A stretch of DNA of 20,803 nt, taken from assembly GCA_937901465.1 (NCBI GenBank), contig CALGTU010000156.1, forward strand, positions 1 to 20,803. The letters are read 5' to 3'. Made by a program: the position numbers and the translations under genes. Source of the DNA: an uncultured Clostridia bacterium (lineage in GTDB: Bacteria; Bacillota; Clostridia; Oscillospirales; Ruminococcaceae). The notes under the pieces are model-generated. The model worked only from the letters and a program-made list of their open reading frames with translations, was not told the DNA's origin and did no database searches. Positions 14,356 through 20,803 of the stretch are shown here, one piece after another (position 1 is the first letter of the stretch; the number at the start of each line of letters is the position of its first letter).

Positions 14356-16752
14356 TTAAAGTGTAACAACGATTTCGTTTGTTTCCATAAGTTCGCTTGC
14401 GGGGATATAACAACCCTCGAGAGCCTTTCCGTTGAGAGTGAGCGATTTAACACCGCTCTGATTTTTATCAGGATTTGAAATAAGGATTGAGAGTTTCTTT
14501 CCTCTGAAGTTCTTTTTAATCTTAACTTCATTCCATTCTGAAGGAATAGCGGGGTCAATCTTAAGACCATCAGCATCGGGACGCATACCGAGGATACCTT
14601 CAACGCAACCTACCATTACTGTTGAGCCTGTTCCTGTGAGCCAGTGAACATGTGAACGGCCTTCATAGAGCGATTCAACGCTTTCTGTAAACTGACCGTG
14701 TGCATAAGGTTCGATAACACGGATTTCAGCATCATCATTCATACAAGCGGGTGATGTTTCACGGAAGTATTTATAAGCCATATCTCCTCTTCCGAGTAAG
14801 CTTTCAGCGAGGATTACCCAACCCTGAGGCTGTGAGAAGATACCGCCGTTTTCCTTTGTTGAGCCGTTGAAGCATTTCATAAGTGCACCATCGAAATAGT
14901 GGTCGAAATATGAAGGAGCCATAACTCTTGCACCGTATTTTGTGTTGAGTTTCTGGTCAACAGAATCCATAGCCTTAACGCCACGTTCGTTTCCTGCGAA
15001 ACCTGAAATAACGCTCCAGCACTGAGGTTCGAGCCAGATGTTAGCTTCTTTGTCTTTCTTAGAACCTACTACTATGCCGTCTTCTCTGATACCTCTGATG
15101 AACTGGTCGTCTTCCCAGCACTTTTCAAGTGCGGCACCGAGTTCTGCCTGTGATTTATCAAGATAAGCGATATATTCTGTATCGTTCTTCATAACTGCGT
15201 ATTCACGCATAATTGTAAATGCATAGTAAAGCTGGAATGCAACGAATGTTGTTTCGCCCTTGGCACCAAGTCTCAAGCAGTCATTCCAGTCTGCGTGAAG
15301 TCCTGCAGGGAGCTTATTGGGTCCGAGTCTTTCCATTGAGAACATAATAGCACGTTTGAGGTGTTCATAAACTGTTCCCTCTCCGCCATTAGCAAAAACG
15401 ATAACTTCATCGATAAAATCTTTATTTCCGCTTTCACCGATATACTTGTAAACTGTCGGGAAAAGCCAGAGAGCATCGTCGGCACGATATGAGGGGTGTC
15501 CTGTTGCTCTTACATAGCTGTCATCATCGGGAGTATCTTCATGACCTGCGTTATGGTCGAACTTAACGAGAGGAAGTCCTCCTCCGTTATCAACCTGAGC
15601 AGAGAGCATAAAGCGGATTTTTTCTCCTGCGAGTTCGGGGTCAAGGTGAATAATACCCTGAATATCCTGAACTGTATCGCGGTAGCCATAGCCGTTTCTG
15701 AGTCCGCAATATACGAATGAAGCCGCTCTTGACCAGATGAATGTTATGAAGCACTGATAAGCATTCCATACGTTTATCATGTTGTTGAATGCATCATCGG
15801 GAGTTTCAACTTCAAAATTCTGAAGTTCTGTATGCCAGAAAGTTTTGAGTTCGTTTAAATCTTCTGCTACTTTATTCTTGTTTGTTTCATAGGCAGAAAG
15901 AATTTCTTCTGATTCCTTGGGTGCTTTACCGCCGAGAATATATGTGAGTGTAACACTTTCGCCGGGGTTTAAAGTAACGTCACTCTGAAGTGCACCGCAA
16001 GAGTTTGAGTTATAGTTGAGTTTATTCTGACAACCATTTTCAATTCCTATAGGATTTGAGTATGTTCTGTAAGAACCGATGAATGATGTAAGGTCGCCCT
16101 CGTAAGCTGTAACATCAGCACCGACTACACCGAGGAAACGTTCAAATCTTCCGTCTGCTGCATCAACGCCCTTTGAAATAGGAAGGCTGATATGCTGACA
16201 GATCTTGTTCTTTACAAATTCTGTTCTTGAAATGAAAAGGCTATACTGAAGATTGATCTGATCCTGTTCGTAGTTGCTTTCGTTTGTGAATTCAACAAAG
16301 CCTGTTGCTGAAAGGTTTCTTACTCTGTCGGAATTGTTTGTGATAACACAGTTCCATACTTCGTAAGTTTTATTTAAAGGAACATAATATGTTGTTTCAG
16401 CCTTTATGCCTTCATATTCAGAAGTGATTACTGTATATGCTGTTCCGTGACGGCATTCACTCTTATATTTATCAAGAGGCTTGCCGACAGGCTGCCATGA
16501 TGCTGACCAGTAGTCGTTTAAATCTTTATCACGGATATAGATGTATCTTCCGGGAAGGTCCATCATAGAGTTGAAACGGAAACGGGTAATTCTTCCGTTT
16601 GCACCTGACTTGATAAAGCTATAACCTGCGGCGTTATTTGAGATCATTGCACCATATTCGGGTGAACCCAGATAGTTTGCCCAGGGTGCCGGTGTATCAG
16701 GTCTTGTAATAACATATTCCTTGTTTTTAAGGTCGAAATAACCGTAGTTCAT
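14356..16752 (-). CDS. GH94 glycoside phosphorylase (cellobiose / diacetylchitobiose phosphorylase type)
   Basis: It splits a beta-1,4-linked disaccharide with phosphate, giving an alpha-sugar-1-phosphate plus a free sugar, in the cytoplasm. The 798-residue protein has the GH94 layout. An N-terminal beta-sandwich begins MNYGYFDLKNKEYVITRPDTP. An (alpha/alpha)6 barrel follows with NGYGYRDTVQDIQGIIHLDPE. LHADWNDCL carries the expected general acid D488 (D490 in Cellvibrio gilvus cellobiose phosphorylase). ENGGIFSQPQGW, HWLTGT and a C-terminal sandwich with DPAIPSEW come next. The opening (EYVITRPDTPAPWANYLG, DYWSASWQPV) looks closer to Vibrio diacetylchitobiose phosphorylase than to clostridial cellobiose phosphorylase, so the sugar is uncertain. 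There is no secretion signal. AAGGAG (16763-16768) fixes the start at 16752; a longer frame to 16791 is not supported. It lies downstream of rnr. Confidence 0.93.
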   Translation of the reverse strand: MNYGYFDLKNKEYVITRPDTPAPWANYLGSPEYGAMISNNAAGYSFIKSGANGRITRFRFNSMMDLPGRYIYIRDKDLNDYWSASWQPVGKPLDKYKSECRHGTAYTVITSEYEGIKAETTYYVPLNKTYEVWNCVITNNSDRVRNLSATGFVEFTNESNYEQDQINLQYSLFISRTEFVKNKICQHISLPISKGVDAADGRFERFLGVVGADVTAYEGDLTSFIGSYRTYSNPIGIENGCQNKLNYNSNSCGALQSDVTLNPGESVTLTYILGGKAPKESEEILSAYETNKNKVAEDLNELKTFWHTELQNFEVETPDDAFNNMINVWNAYQCFITFIWSRAASFVYCGLRNGYGYRDTVQDIQGIIHLDPELAGEKIRFMLSAQVDNGGGLPLVKFDHNAGHEDTPDDDSYVRATGHPSYRADDALWLFPTVYKYIGESGNKDFIDEVIVFANGGEGTVYEHLKRAIMFSMERLGPNKLPAGLHADWNDCLRLGAKGETTFVAFQLYYAFTIMREYAVMKNDTEYIAYLDKSQAELGAALEKCWEDDQFIRGIREDGIVVGSKKDKEANIWLEPQCWSVISGFAGNERGVKAMDSVDQKLNTKYGARVMAPSYFDHYFDGALMKCFNGSTKENGGIFSQPQGWVILAESLLGRGDMAYKYFRETSPACMNDDAEIRVIEPYAHGQFTESVESLYEGRSHVHWLTGTGSTVMVGCVEGILGMRPDADGLKIDPAIPSEWNEVKIKKNFRGKKLSILISNPDKNQSGVKSLTLNGKALEGCYIPASELMETNEIVVTL

Positions 16753-16762
16753 AATGTATTTG

Positions 16763-16768
16763 CTCCTT
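16763..16768 (-). promoter_or_regulatory. ribosome binding site fixing the GH94 start
   Basis: AAGGAG on the minus strand lies 10 nt before the ATG at 16752. The start also gives the canonical N-terminus of the family (MNYGYFD; MKYGYFD in relatives). Confidence 0.8.
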
Positions 16769-16814
16769 AATAAATTCTGGGTACAAAGCATACCACTATA
16801 ATTCTATCATAAAG

Positions 16815-16843
16815 ATTATAAAATGGCAATAGGTTTTTAAAAA
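16815..16843 (-). promoter_or_regulatory. possible promoter of the GH94 gene
   Basis: TTTTTA (16838-16843), 17 bp, then a perfect TATAAT (16815-16820) on the minus strand. It begins right after the rnr stop codon (16846). No terminator is seen between rnr and this gene, so read-through from rnr is also possible. Confidence 0.45.
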
Positions 16844-16845
16844 TA

Positions 16846-18954
16846 TTATGCGAGTGAAAAATCTACCTTTCCGCCCGAAACATCGGCTTTTACACATTTC
16901 ACTCTGATTTTATCGCCGACGCGGTAACGCTTTCCCGAAAGACATTCGGTAAGTGTTATAAAGCCGTCGTAATCATAGGTTCCGTTGCCGAGAGTTTCTA
17001 TATGAACAAGTCCCTCAACTGTATTATCAAGAGAAATATAGAAACCATAATCTGTTACAGAAACTATAACCGCATCAAATTCTTCACCGATATGCGATGT
17101 CATATATTCGGCCTTATAGCAATCTTCACATTCGCGTTCACAAGTCATCGCTGTAAGTTCGGCATCGGTTGAATGGTTAGCCGAAACATTAGCAAATTCT
17201 GTGTATTTCTTCTTTATGAGTTCTGCAGGTGTCCCCGATAACATATCACTCATAATGCGATGAATGGTAAGATCGGGATATCTTCTTATGGGAGAAGTAA
17301 AGTGTGCATAATCAGAAAGAACAAGTCCGAAATGGCCGACGGGGTCGGTTGAATATTTAGCCTTTGCCATAGAACGAAGCGCCATATTGTTTATTACGGG
17401 GAACATATCTGTTCCGCGCTGTTTTTCGATAATCTGTGCTATATGATAAGGCTTTATCTCATCAAAATGAGGATATTTTATACCCATTCTGTCAAGGTTT
17501 GAGATGAGTGTTGAAACCTTTTCAGGCATAGGTTCTTCATGGATACGATAAACAAAGGGAATTTCATTCAGTTTTCCGAAATTAGCCGCAGACTGATTTG
17601 CCATAAGCATGAATTCTTCGATGATAAGTTCGCTCTTTCCGCGTTCTTTAAGTTTAACATCAATACAGATATCATCTTCGCTTATAACAAGTTTACTTTC
17701 GGGAGTTTCAATCTGAGGTGCGCCCCTCTTGATTTTGTTTGAAGTAAGGATAGACGCAAGTTCTTGCATAAGAAGAATAGTATCTCTTACATCTTTGTAT
17801 TTTTCTGTGATTTCTTCTGTTTCTTCGTTATCAAGAATTTTGTTTATTTCAGAATAAACACCTTTTATTCTCGAACGGATAACTGTCTTTTTAAAATCAT
17901 ATCCTAAAAGTTTTCCGTCGAAAGAAATATCCATAAGACAGGAGAACGCAAGACGGTCTTCATCGGGATTGAGTGAACAGATACCATTTGAAAGTTCTTT
18001 AGGTAACATAGGAACAACCCTGTCGGCGTAGTAAACTGATGTTCCTCTGTCAAAAGCCTCGTTATCAAGAGCTGATTTTGGTTTTACATAATAAGAAACA
18101 TCGGCAATATGAACACCGAGTTTATAGCAGTCTTCTTCCTTTGAGAGAGATATGGCGTCGTCAATATCTTTTGTATCGGCACCGTCTATTGTAAAGATAA
18201 TCATATCTCTTAAATCTTCTCTTGATGAGATTTCTGCTTCTGAAATACCTTTATGTTCGATTCTCTTTGCTTCATCAGAAACTTCAAAAGGAAATTCGGG
18301 GCATATTCCGTGGAGTTCTAAAACAGACTGCGCACAGGCTGACGCTTTCATCGATGAACCATAGCTTGAAACAACTCTTGCTGTATGTTCTGAATGTCTT
18401 GTTCCCCTATGGCAGATTTCGGCTAAAACCTTATCTCCTACAGAGGCACCGTTTGGTCTTTCAAGAGCTATTGGCGATTTCATTATGCTATCGGGAAGAA
18501 TGAAAAATTTATCGTTTTCTTTAAGAACAACGCCTGTAAACTGAGCCTTGGCTTCTTCGAGAATTTTTATAACTTCTCCTTCAGCACCGCCCTGTCTTGA
18601 CGGAATAGGCTTAGCGAGAACAATATCTCCTGGCATAGCGCCCATAAGGTATTTTCCCGGAACGAAAACTTCGGTATTATCATCAAATCTTGTTATGAAA
18701 CCGAAAGTTTTGTTTATTCTTGCAACCTGTGCTGAATATGCACCTACTGAAGATGTGAGATAAAGTCCCCTTCTGTTTTCGGCAACAATACCCTGTTTCT
18801 TGAGTTCATCAAGAGCCTCTTTAAAAAAGACATAATCTTTTCCTTTTACATGACATTTCGCCTCAAGCTGACGGTAAAGCATGCATTTTTTACCGACTTT
18901 CTGAAGAAAAAGAACTATACGTTTTCTGAAAACTTCTTTCATCGAATCTTTCAT
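16846..18954 (-). CDS. rnr: ribonuclease R (RNase II/RNB family 3'-5' exoribonuclease)
   Basis: It degrades structured RNA from the 3' end and works in mRNA, rRNA and trans-translation quality control. Domain order over 702 residues is as follows: an N-terminal winged-helix part (about 5-65, ending RRGLYLTS); cold-shock domains (about 72-195, with GFITRFDDNTEVFVP); the RNB catalytic domain (about 245-570); and a C-terminal S1 domain (about 628-702, with VTDYGFYISLDNTVEGLVHIE). The metal-binding motif TIDGADTKDIDDA (255-267) supplies D257, D263, D265 and D266. ADRVVPMLPKELSNGICSLNP and HFTSPIRRYPDL are further signatures. It lacks the Lys-rich tail of E. coli RNase R. AAAGGAG (18964-18970) precedes the ATG. 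It lies directly downstream of secG, a common Firmicute order, but smpB does not follow. A terminator hairpin separates it from secG. Confidence 0.95.
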   Translation of the reverse strand: MKDSMKEVFRKRIVLFLQKVGKKCMLYRQLEAKCHVKGKDYVFFKEALDELKKQGIVAENRRGLYLTSSVGAYSAQVARINKTFGFITRFDDNTEVFVPGKYLMGAMPGDIVLAKPIPSRQGGAEGEVIKILEEAKAQFTGVVLKENDKFFILPDSIMKSPIALERPNGASVGDKVLAEICHRGTRHSEHTARVVSSYGSSMKASACAQSVLELHGICPEFPFEVSDEAKRIEHKGISEAEISSREDLRDMIIFTIDGADTKDIDDAISLSKEEDCYKLGVHIADVSYYVKPKSALDNEAFDRGTSVYYADRVVPMLPKELSNGICSLNPDEDRLAFSCLMDISFDGKLLGYDFKKTVIRSRIKGVYSEINKILDNEETEEITEKYKDVRDTILLMQELASILTSNKIKRGAPQIETPESKLVISEDDICIDVKLKERGKSELIIEEFMLMANQSAANFGKLNEIPFVYRIHEEPMPEKVSTLISNLDRMGIKYPHFDEIKPYHIAQIIEKQRGTDMFPVINNMALRSMAKAKYSTDPVGHFGLVLSDYAHFTSPIRRYPDLTIHRIMSDMLSGTPAELIKKKYTEFANVSANHSTDAELTAMTCERECEDCYKAEYMTSHIGEEFDAVIVSVTDYGFYISLDNTVEGLVHIETLGNGTYDYDGFITLTECLSGKRYRVGDKIRVKCVKADVSGGKVDFSLA

Positions 18955-18973
18955 CTGAAAAAACTCCTTTTTA

Positions 18974-19011
18974 TAAAAAAAGCCCCTGCCTGTTTATACA
19001 GACAGGAGCCT
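18974..19011 (-). terminator. strong terminator/attenuator hairpin between secG and rnr
   Basis: On the minus strand AGGCTCCTGTCTG (18999-19011) pairs over 13 positions (three G-U) with CAGGCAGGGGCTT (18980-18992) around a 6-nt loop, followed by seven T in a row. A short competing hairpin, AGCC-TGA-GGCT, overlaps its 5' side. The T-run ends only about 3 nt before the rnr ribosome binding site. Confidence 0.85.
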
Positions 19012-19048
19012 CAGGCTTTGTTGTTATTATCGGATAAACCGAAGTTTT

Positions 19049-19306
19049 TTATTCTTTTCCTATAAAGAGAGGAAGAATGTTAAGAGCAAGAGTTACAACG
19101 AAGAAGATGATTGTAAGAACTGTTGTAATTCTTGAAAGCTTTGCTTCTTTTGAACGAGAGCTGTTTTTATCAAAAAAGCTTTCACCTGCACTTCCGTTGA
19201 TTGCTGACATATGTCTGTCCTTGCTTTCCTGAAGAAGTGTTACTATAATAACAATAACGCTTACAGCGATAAGAATTGCACCTGAAACGATTTCTATTAT
19301 TCCCAT
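19049..19306 (-). CDS. secG: preprotein translocase subunit SecG
   Basis: SecG is the small auxiliary subunit of the SecYEG protein-export channel in the cytoplasmic membrane. The 85-residue protein has the expected two helices (about 4-24 and 61-81). The conserved cytoplasmic loop is LLQESKDRHMSAINGSAGESFF (24-45), with the LLQ and Gly/Ser-rich features of the family. GGAGG lies just before the ATG, and a good promoter is at 19341-19369. Placement upstream of rnr is a common gene order in Firmicutes and supports the call. Transcription would meet the hairpin at 18974-19011 soon after the stop, so secG is probably made in excess over rnr. Confidence 0.92.
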   Translation of the reverse strand: MGIIEIVSGAILIAVSVIVIIVTLLQESKDRHMSAINGSAGESFFDKNSSRSKEAKLSRITTVLTIIFFVVTLALNILPLFIGKE

Positions 19307-19340
19307 GATTTTCCCTCCGAAAATGATTTACTAACTCAAT

Positions 19341-19369
19341 AAGTATATCACATAAACAAAGCAATTGCA
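19341..19369 (-). promoter_or_regulatory. sigma-A promoter of secG
   Basis: TTGCAA (19364-19369), 17 bp, then TATACT (19341-19346) on the minus strand, about 35 bp before the ATG. Confidence 0.65.
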
Positions 19370-19396
19370 AGGGGTTATTTTAAAAATTTCTTTATT

Positions 19397-19438
19397 TTGA
19401 CATTTCGCTTTACTTTCTGCATAGTCTTGCGTTATAAT
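19397..19438 (+). promoter_or_regulatory. one or two sigma-A promoters of the dNTPase gene
   Basis: Two arrangements overlap. One is a consensus TTGACA (19397-19402), 17 bp, CATAGT (19420-19425). The other is TTTACT (19409-19414), 18 bp, a consensus TATAAT (19433-19438). The ATG is at 19469 with AAAGGAG before it. Which is used cannot be decided by eye. Confidence 0.7.
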
Positions 19439-19468
19439 TATTAAAACCGACCTAAAAGGAGCAGAAAA

Positions 19469-20689
19469 ATGAGCAATATAACATATAACAAACTCAGTGA
19501 TGAGCTTATCGAAAGAATAGAACATGACAGAAAAAATCACATAGAAAATCCTTATCGTTTCAATGATGAAAATGCCGAAAGAAGAAACAAGGGACACGAC
19601 AAACCTAATTTATGGCGTCCTGTTTTTATAAGGGACACAGAAAAAATCCTATATCTTCCGACATACAACAGATATACCGACAAAACTCAGGTTTTCTCTT
19701 TTTATAAAAATGACGACATAACAAGACGTGCTTTACATGTTCAGCTTGTTTCAAGAATAGCAAGAAACATAGGCTCGGTTTTAGGGCTTAATCTTGACCT
19801 TATAGAAGCTGTCGCATTAGGTCACGATATCGGACATACACCTTTCGGGCACGCGGGCGAAAGTTTACTTGATAAAATTCTTACAGAAAAAGCGGGAATT
19901 CATTTTTTCCATCATGTTCAGAGTGCGAGGGTTCTTGACAAAATATTCAGAAGAAATATCACCTTGCAGACCTTAGATGGTGTTTTGTGTCATAACGGAG
20001 AAATAGAGAGCAAGGAATACCGACCTCAGAAAGACATATCATTCGAAAAATTTGACAAGAACATAAAAGACTGTATAGAGATAGGAAAAGAGGCAAGCGA
20101 CAAACTCATTCCCTCAACGCTCGAAAGCTGTGTTGTAAGAATATGCGATATTATCGCATACCTCGGAAAAGACCGACAGGACGCTCTGAAAACAAGACTC
20201 ATAGATGAGAATACAGAGTTTTCATCAAGTGAGATAGGGGTATATACCGCTCCTATAATCAACAACATTACGGTTGACATAATAGAAAACAGCTATGGAA
20301 AAGATTATATAGCTATGAGCGACAAGGTTTTTTCTGACCTTTCTGTTGCGAAAAAAGAAAACTATGAAAAAATCTACAGACAGGAAGCTATCAGTCGTGT
20401 TGCAACAGAAATACTCGCTCCTATGTTCAGCGAGGTTTTCGAAAAGGTTCTTTCTGACCTTGTAAACGAAAGAACAGACTCGCCCGTTTACAAGCATCAC
20501 ATAGAATATGTTTTAGAAAACACAAAGCATTATGAAGACGGAGAAGATTATCTCAAAGAAGACAAGCTTATGATAGCATCTGACTTTATAGCAAGCATGA
20601 CCGACGATTATTTTACCGACCTTTATATGTATCTTTTCCCCGAAAAAGAAAACAAGGTAAAATACATATCATATTTCAAGACAGAATAA
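19469..20689 (+). CDS. dNTP triphosphohydrolase, dGTPase-like (HD superfamily)
   Basis: It hydrolyses dNTPs to deoxynucleoside plus triphosphate and so limits the dNTP pool. The 406-residue protein has the metal-binding HD motif H...HD...D. H90 lies in RRALHVQLVSRIARNIG, H119-D120 in ALGHDIGHTPFGHAGE (117-131), and D227 in CVVRICDIIAYLGKD. H123 is the extra conserved histidine. RYTDKTQVF (68-76) matches the family's R-x-x-x-KTQVF. The N-terminal part, WRPVFIRDTEKILYLPTYNRY, corresponds to the family's R..DRD.IL.S..FRR segment, with Tyr-Asn-Arg in place of Phe-Arg-Arg. The exact substrate (dGTP only or all dNTPs) cannot be read. It diverges from secG, has its own promoter and a perfect terminator, and is likely monocistronic. 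I leave the dgt symbol open because several subfamilies share these motifs. Confidence 0.92.
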   Translation: MSNITYNKLSDELIERIEHDRKNHIENPYRFNDENAERRNKGHDKPNLWRPVFIRDTEKILYLPTYNRYTDKTQVFSFYKNDDITRRALHVQLVSRIARNIGSVLGLNLDLIEAVALGHDIGHTPFGHAGESLLDKILTEKAGIHFFHHVQSARVLDKIFRRNITLQTLDGVLCHNGEIESKEYRPQKDISFEKFDKNIKDCIEIGKEASDKLIPSTLESCVVRICDIIAYLGKDRQDALKTRLIDENTEFSSSEIGVYTAPIINNITVDIIENSYGKDYIAMSDKVFSDLSVAKKENYEKIYRQEAISRVATEILAPMFSEVFEKVLSDLVNERTDSPVYKHHIEYVLENTKHYEDGEDYLKEDKLMIASDFIASMTDDYFTDLYMYLFPEKENKVKYISYFKTE

Positions 20690-20693
20690 AAAT

Positions 20694-20726
20694 AAAGGGT
20701 ACCTTAACGGATAAGGTACCCTTTTT
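20694..20726. terminator. bidirectional terminator after the dNTPase gene
   Basis: A perfect 13-bp stem, AAAGGGTACCTTA (20694-20706) with TAAGGTACCCTTT (20712-20724), has a 5-nt loop. A plus-strand T-run TTTTTGTTTT overlaps the end of the stem. On the minus strand the stem is followed by ATTTTTATTC. It serves both this gene and the converging gene at the right edge. Confidence 0.93.
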
Positions 20727-20729
20727 GTT

Positions 20730-20803
20730 TTATGTTGTCTGTTCTGTAATCTGTTCTGCGTTGTCTGTCGGTTTTTCGCCTTTATAAAGAAGTTTCATAA
20801 CAA
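20730..20803 (-). CDS. C-terminal end of an unidentified protein, cut by window edge
   Basis: An open frame enters from the right edge and ends with TAA at 20730-20732. The 23 visible residues read VMKLLYKGEKP followed by an acidic and Gln/Thr-rich tail, TDNAEQITEQTT. Its stop lies a few bases from the terminator stem, as expected for a real gene end. Too little is visible to name it. Confidence 0.6.
   Translation of the reverse strand, partial: VMKLLYKGEKPTDNAEQITEQTT

Noticed and set aside
16753..16791. Earlier ATG for the GH94 gene
   Set aside because: The extra 13 residues do not match the family N-terminus, while the ATG at 16752 has AAGGAG and gives MNYGYFD.
19331..19597. Minus-strand 88-codon open frame between secG and the dNTPase gene
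   Set aside because: It runs antisense through the promoters and start of the dNTPase gene and has no ribosome binding site or family resemblance.

Overview
The window looks like chromosomal core DNA of an AT-rich anaerobic Firmicute, most likely a gut Clostridia of the Oscillospiraceae/Ruminococcaceae type. The evidence is the strong AGGAGG-type ribosome binding sites, the sigma-A promoters, the conserved housekeeping set (rlmB, pcrA, rnr, secG, nadA), an Ogg1-type glycosylase, a GH94 sugar phosphorylase, MalQ, and a DUF6062-like protein of the kind seen in Clostridia. The taxonomic placement is inference. I see no IS element, phage gene, CRISPR array, tRNA or rRNA.

Layout. Positions 1-5260 (minus strand) hold a probable three-gene unit: rlmB, then a 1073-residue membrane protein, then malQ, which is cut by the window edge. 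It starts from a promoter tucked against the terminator of an upstream gene for an 82-residue tail-anchored protein. A 296-bp non-coding stretch (5551-5846) full of TGTTGAAAA-like 9-mers follows. Then come a cysteine-rich DUF6062-like gene and a membrane-anchored alpha/beta hydrolase (minus). Divergent from the hydrolase is ogg (plus), with a textbook promoter. After ogg lies a 75-codon orphan gene with a near-consensus sigma-28 (FliA/SigD) promoter. It converges on nadA, which is downstream of an AI-2E-family permease gene (minus). pcrA and a PAP2 phosphatase gene form a plus-strand pair. They converge on a GH94 phosphorylase gene (minus), which lies downstream of secG and rnr (minus). A dGTPase-type dNTPase gene (plus) diverges from secG and converges on the tail of a gene at the right edge.

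How the genes relate. MalQ and the GH94 enzyme feed glucose and glucose-1-phosphate into central metabolism. rlmB and rnr act on RNA, secG on protein export, and pcrA, ogg and dgt on DNA repair and nucleotide pools. nadA makes the NAD precursor quinolinate.

Most notable items. (1) The 1073-residue protein has a C-terminal half that follows a P1B-type ATPase from end to end, including the 4+2+2 helix layout. However, DKTGT has become DVSQL, CPC has become CSC, and TGDN and GDGxND are lost, so it appears to be a pseudo-pump. It is fused to about 500 disordered residues that include nine KAEKPV units. (2) The orphan small gene has a sigma-28-like promoter. (3) A DnaA-box-like repeat cluster lies in non-coding DNA. 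(4) A strong terminator hairpin sits directly against the rnr ribosome binding site, which suggests attenuation.
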